From an uncultured Tessaracoccus sp. (lineage in GTDB: Bacteria; Actinomycetota; Actinomycetes; Propionibacteriales; Propionibacteriaceae), in NCBI RefSeq assembly GCF_947255005.1, contig NZ_CAMYFI010000005.1, positions 1 to 64,000 of the forward strand: a stretch of DNA of 64,000 bases, written 5' to 3'. Shown in pieces: positions 61,961 through 64,000 of the stretch. Every line of letters begins with the position of its first letter. Position 1 is the stretch's first letter. The position numbers were made by a program, and so were the translations under genes. The notes under the pieces are model-generated. The model did no database searches. It was not told the origin of the DNA and saw only the letters and a list, made by a program, of their open reading frames with translations.

Positions 61961-63454
61961 ATGAGTGCGCGAAAGATTGGCGTCACCGAGCTTGCCCTCC
62001 GTGACGCGCACCAGAGTTTGATGGCAACTCGCATGGCCATGGAGGACATGGTCGATGCGTGTGAAGACATTGATAAGGCCGGTTACTGGTCCGTGGAATG
62101 CTGGGGCGGTGCGACGTACGATGCGTGCATCCGCTTCCTCAACGAAGACCCCTGGGAGCGTCTCCGCACGTTCCGCAAGTTGATGCCGAACTCGCGGCTG
62201 CAGATGCTGCTGCGTGGGCAGAACCTGTTGGGCTACCGCCATTACGAGGACTACGTCGTCGACAAGTTCGTGGAGAAGTCTGCCGAGAACGGCATGGACG
62301 TCTTCCGTGTGTTCGATGCGCTGAACGATCCCCGCAACATGGCGCGTGCGATGCAGGCTGTGCGCGACGCAGGCAAGCACGCTCAGGGCACGATTTGCTA
62401 CACGATCTCTCCGGTGCATACCGTCGAGGGCTACATCAAATTGGCTGGTCAGCTGATCGATATGGGCGCAGAATCCATCGCGTTCAAGGACATGGCTGCC
62501 CTGCTGAAGCCGCAGCCCGCCTACGACATCGTCAAGGGCATTAAGGACACCTACGGCGACGTGCAGATCAACGTCCACTGCCACTCCACCACCGGCGTCA
62601 CCCTGGTGTCGCTGATGAAGGCCATCGAAGCGGGCGCGGACGTCGTCGATACGGCAATCTCCTCAATGTCGCTCGGTCCTGGCCACAACCCCACCGAGTC
62701 GCTCGTCGAGATGCTAGAAGGCACCGGCTACGAGACCGGCCTCGACATGGACCGCCTCGTGAAGATCCGTGACCACTTCAAGGCCGTGCGTCCGAAGTAC
62801 GCTGAGTTCGAGTCGAAGACGCTCGTCGATACCGGCATCTTCAGCTCCCAGATTCCCGGCGGCATGCTGTCCAACATGGAGTCGCAGCTCAGGGCGCAGG
62901 GCGCTGGCGACCGCATCGACGAAGTGATGGCCGAGGTTCCGCGAGTCAAGGCCGACGCCGGGCACCCGCCGCTGGTGACTCCGTCGTCGCAGATCGTTGG
63001 CACGCAGGCCGTGTTCAACGTGCTCATGGGCCGCTACAAGGTGATGACCGGCGAGTTCGCCGACCTGATGCTCGGCTACTACGGCGAGTGCCTGGGCGAG
63101 CGCAACCCCGAGGTGATCGAGTTGGCGAAGGCGCAGTCCAAGAAAGACCAGATCACGGTGCGCCCTGCCGACTTGCTGCCTCCCGAGTGGGACAAACTCA
63201 CGGAAGAGGCGAAGGAACTCGACGGCTTCGACGGCACCGACGAGGATGTGCTCACGTACGCCATGTTCCCGAACGTGGCTGGGAAGTTCCTCGCCACCCG
63301 TGCGGAGGGTCCGAAGAGCGTCGCCAAGTCGCCCGAGCAGCTGGCTGCCGAGCGGGCCAAGGCCGCAGGCCCCGCACAGGGCATCACCGCACCCGTCAAC
63401 TACAACGTCAAGCTGGCCGGACGCGAACACAGCGTCACGGTTGAGCCCGCCTGA
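61961..63454 (+). CDS. Transcarboxylase (methylmalonyl-CoA carboxyltransferase) 5S subunit
   Basis: 497 residues, closely matching the Propionibacterium 5S protein in length and sequence. It carries the carboxyl group from biotin on the 1.3S subunit to pyruvate, making oxaloacetate. TIM-barrel with ligands D15, K176 (carbamylated Lys in FKDMAALL), H206 and H208 (HCHSTTG); these correspond to D23, K184, H215 and H217 of the P. freudenreichii enzyme. DAHQSLMATRMAMEDM and GGATYDACIRFLNEDPWERL are typical. It is followed by the 12S gene after 11 bp. The order differs from P. freudenreichii, where 12S precedes 5S. Confidence 0.96.
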   Translation: MSARKIGVTELALRDAHQSLMATRMAMEDMVDACEDIDKAGYWSVECWGGATYDACIRFLNEDPWERLRTFRKLMPNSRLQMLLRGQNLLGYRHYEDYVVDKFVEKSAENGMDVFRVFDALNDPRNMARAMQAVRDAGKHAQGTICYTISPVHTVEGYIKLAGQLIDMGAESIAFKDMAALLKPQPAYDIVKGIKDTYGDVQINVHCHSTTGVTLVSLMKAIEAGADVVDTAISSMSLGPGHNPTESLVEMLEGTGYETGLDMDRLVKIRDHFKAVRPKYAEFESKTLVDTGIFSSQIPGGMLSNMESQLRAQGAGDRIDEVMAEVPRVKADAGHPPLVTPSSQIVGTQAVFNVLMGRYKVMTGEFADLMLGYYGECLGERNPEVIELAKAQSKKDQITVRPADLLPPEWDKLTEEAKELDGFDGTDEDVLTYAMFPNVAGKFLATRAEGPKSVAKSPEQLAAERAKAAGPAQGITAPVNYNVKLAGREHSVTVEPA

Positions 63455-63465
63455 GGAGCATGAGC

Positions 63466-64000
63466 ATGGTTCACGAATACACGATGGCTGAACGCCTCGA
63501 ACAGTTGAAGGAACGCCGCGCCGAGGTTGAGGCCGGCGGCGGCGAGGCAAGGCTGGAAAAGCAGCGCGCCAAGGGCAAGATGACGGCTCGCGAGCGGCTG
63601 GGAAGACTGCTTGACGACGGCACCTTCCAGGAGGTCGGCGCGTTCCGTCGCAACCGAACCACCACCTTCGGCATGGACAAAGCCAACATGCCGGCCGACG
63701 GTGTGGTTACCGGAACTGGTGCCGTGTACGGTCGGCCCGTGCACGTCGCTAGCCAGGACTTCACCGTCATGGGTGGTTCTGCCGGAGAGGCGCACTCCAT
63801 CAAGGTGGCGGAGGCGCTGCACTCGTCGCTGGAAACCGGCACCCCGTTCATCTTCATCAACGACTCTGGCGGTGCCCGCGTTCAGGAAGGCATCGACTCG
63901 CTGTCCGGCTACGGCAAGGTCTTCTACCAGAACGTGCTGCTGTCAGGTGCGGTGCCGCAGATTTCCATCATCTCCGGCCCCTGCGCCGGTGGTGCCGCGT
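63466..64000 (+). CDS. Transcarboxylase 12S subunit (3' end off window)
   Basis: The first 178 residues are visible from ATG 63466, chosen because GAGGAG lies seven bases upstream (ATG 63460 is too close). The 12S subunit moves the carboxyl group from methylmalonyl-CoA to biotin, giving propionyl-CoA. Features are KMTARERLGRLLDDGTFQEVG, FGMDKANMPADGVVTG, SQDFTVMGGSAGE, NDSGGARVQEGIDSLSGYG and SGPCAGGAA, as in the carboxyltransferase (crotonase-like) N-terminal domain. The 1.3S biotin carrier gene would be expected downstream. Confidence 0.96.
   Translation, partial: MVHEYTMAERLEQLKERRAEVEAGGGEARLEKQRAKGKMTARERLGRLLDDGTFQEVGAFRRNRTTTFGMDKANMPADGVVTGTGAVYGRPVHVASQDFTVMGGSAGEAHSIKVAEALHSSLETGTPFIFINDSGGARVQEGIDSLSGYGKVFYQNVLLSGAVPQISIISGPCAGGAA

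Overview
The window is high-GC, mostly single-copy actinobacterial chromosome. It is best placed in the Propionibacteriaceae. The strongest marker is at the right end: a transcarboxylase (methylmalonyl-CoA carboxyltransferase) 5S subunit followed by the start of the 12S subunit, the hallmark of the propionic-acid (Wood-Werkman) cycle, with a full-length pyruvate carboxylase elsewhere in the window. Other actinobacterial signs are DUF3263, a cold-shock/DUF3027 pair, a DtxR with textbook metal ligands, a stand-alone groEL under CIRCE control, and frequent GTG/TTG starts. No rRNA, insertion sequence, prophage or CRISPR array is visible.

Layout. 1-8576 (minus): a defence island resembling the first part of a class 1 DISARM system (SNF2-type helicase, an Abi-family gene, a very large adenine methyltransferase that runs off the left edge). 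8757-12482: a collapsed Lhr helicase gene, a small secreted protein ending in LPNTGV, a membrane protein, and a phosphatidylcholine-synthase-like enzyme. 12548-17318: treY and treZ (trehalose from glycogen or maltodextrin) split by a vapB antitoxin and a stump of vapC. 17496-21794: a DUF4091 protein, a degraded toxin/antitoxin-like pair, tRNA-Thr, manA, DUF3263 and a small HExxH membrane protein. 21863-25067: a three-gene operon of YbaB-like and WXG-like proteins suggesting type VII secretion substrates without the secretion core. 25209-28333: groEL behind two CIRCE operators, cutC, and a NUDIX hydrolase.

28334-32000 is accessory and repeat-rich. It has REP-like palindromes, a TPR gene bracketed by direct repeats of about 230 bp, a frameshifted Pro-rich membrane protein, and an RHH/Doc toxin-antitoxin pair. 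32709-41095: nagB, csp, DUF3027, an LpqH-like lipoprotein, an NCS2 purine permease, a GyrI-like protein and pyc. 41208-45213: two small surface proteins and a TRAP transporter (dctPQM). 45389-49749: a self-regulated padR/ABC exporter operon. 49914-57917: secreted proteins including an ExeM-type nuclease ending in LPSTGW, then serC, nagA, dtxR, a methyltransferase and trxA. 58082-64000: a GH31 glycosidase, ald with a tiny membrane ORF in front, and the transcarboxylase genes.

How the genes fit: nagA/nagB, manA, GH31 and treYZ handle amino sugars and alpha-glucans; pyc and 5S/12S feed oxaloacetate and propionyl-CoA metabolism; ald interconverts pyruvate and alanine. Two signals are not explained by genes. 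One is a set of intergenic inverted repeats whose arm sequences differ but whose geometry is similar (16-19 bp arms, 40-47 nt loop). The other is the recurrence of LPxTG-like motifs at the very end of secreted proteins, with no membrane anchor after them.
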